NCBI GenBank assembly: GCA_046635845.1
Contig: JAQQXN010000006.1
DNA: 30,685 nt
Reading direction: 5' to 3' (one strand)
Origin: UBA168 sp011055275
Lineage (GTDB): Archaea > Thermoproteota > Thermoprotei_A > Marsarchaeales > UBA168
The translations under genes were made by a program, and so were the position numbers. Position 1 is the stretch's first letter. Each line of letters begins with the position of its first letter. Of the stretch, positions 30,120 to 30,685 are shown piece by piece. Below the pieces are notes generated by a model. That model made no database searches. It had not been told where the DNA came from and was given only the letters and a program-made list of their open reading frames with translations.

Positions 30120-30685
30120 CCACAGTCAAATACAGCGAGCAAGCGTATGTATATACAGCGCTTGAGTGAGCTCAAGGTGGATGACGTGGAGCAGATAGCC
30201 AAGAGCGTTGAGCTGGCCACGGTCAATCCCTTGAAAAGGAACGGCGACTACTACCTGCATGCCGCTACCTGCGTCCCGAGTTCTCCAAGGGTTGAGGTGA
30301 AGAAAGCCATGGGCACAGATCTGAGGTAAAACAGGTTGCCTTCTCCAACGGCGTAAAGCTCGCGTACTCTGTTCTCATGTTCGAGCAACTGAAAAAGCTT
30401 TACCGCTGCTCATCCAGAGCGACTTCAAGACAAAAAAAATTCCAATAGGGAGGAAATTTCTCCTTAAGGTCAGGAAGAGGAGTTCGAACGCGAGCACAAC
30501 GTGAAGAGGGATGTGGTGAGCAAGGTCGCCCACTAAGTTGCGAGCAATCGCGAGCAGTTGTTTTTCACGCCGACCATGCGCGATAGTGGCGGAAGCCGTT
30601 CGATAGGAGAACATACGAGGCCCCAGTGGTGGAACTTTGCGATGCCTTGAAGGTGAAGGAAGGCCAGCTAGCATCCCCCATCTGG
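30120..30685 (+). pseudogene. tnpB: Frameshifted tnpB (IS200/IS605-type) pseudogene, running off the window
   Basis: Reading the three plus frames in turn restores TnpB motifs. Frame one gives LSELKVDDVEQIAKSVELAT, NGDYYLHAATCVPSS and VEVKKAMGTDLR, where active proteins have (A/V)GIDLG, the first RuvC Asp. A one-base shift then gives VKQVAFSNGVKLAYSV and FEQLKKLYRCSSRATS. Another shift gives IGRKFLLKVRKR, and a third gives EFEREHNVKRDVVSKVAH, matching the family's RRKxxxKIxRExxRIxNxRxDxxxKxAH stretch. At least three frameshifts and internal stops show it is dead. The 5' boundary is unclear and the C-terminal half lies beyond the right edge. Confidence 0.75.

Noticed and set aside
29643..30226. 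Two minus-strand ORFs in the gene-poor right end
   Set aside because: They show no domain features, and they overlap plus-strand sequence with recognisable tnpB fragments.
1..30685. CRISPR array or tandem repeats
   Set aside because: No regularly spaced repeats were found on reading the window.

Overview
This is archaeal chromosomal DNA. The evidence is an Orc1/Cdc6 initiator, a CTP-dependent riboflavin kinase carrying its own winged helix (RbkR type), an XPD/Rad3-like iron-sulfur helicase, an Sm-like protein, an ADP-forming acyl-CoA synthetase subunit, a tRNA-Thr with a U discriminator and no encoded CCA, and many TATA boxes 22-30 bases upstream of start codons, which implies leaderless mRNAs. 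The gene set fits a thermophilic or thermoacidophilic member of the TACK group; I cannot name a genus.

Left part (1-8660). A truncated 2-hydroxyacid dehydrogenase is followed by a K+-independent membrane pyrophosphatase and a CoA-disulfide reductase-type flavoprotein, all on the minus strand. The reductase has a perfect palindrome just upstream of its TATA box. Next comes what looks like the right end (tnpB tail and guide-RNA-like hairpins) of an IS200/IS605-type element, then a LysE exporter. A HTH plus substrate-binding-domain regulator follows; its ORF runs far into an oppositely oriented phosphatase-like gene. A COG2509 flavoprotein with a possible 19-residue leader ORF and tRNA-Thr(UGU) close this part.

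Middle (8862-16530). Plus-strand genes: 2-hydroxyacid dehydrogenase, exonuclease III, a putative ACT-like regulator, and a tight three-gene sugar cluster (Gfo/Idh/MocA dehydrogenase plus two TIM-barrel isomerases). A minus-strand helicase/rbkR pair converges on the cluster. A stand-alone Lrp-type ligand-binding domain follows.

BlaI module (16519-20398). Four overlapping minus-strand genes encode a BlaI/MecI-type repressor, a membrane M48 protease, an MFS permease and a small protein. A near-perfect MecI/CopY-type operator lies between the repressor and a divergent GT4 glycosyltransferase. This is the most striking system in the window: an archaeal counterpart of the bacterial BlaI-BlaR sensor-protease circuit with its DNA site still visible.

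Right part (20430-30685). Orc1/Cdc6, a GAF protein related to free-methionine-sulfoxide reductase, two small Cys-rich proteins, an Sm-like protein and the ADP-forming CoA ligase alpha subunit come first. An APC permease then stands divergent from a putative regulator, the two sharing a single TATA box inside nested inverted repeats. A glycosylated-looking surface protein follows. The last ~1.1 kb is gene-poor and ends in a frameshifted tnpB pseudogene. At least two, perhaps four, decayed IS200/IS605-like remnants lie between genes across the window, which points to past transposon activity.
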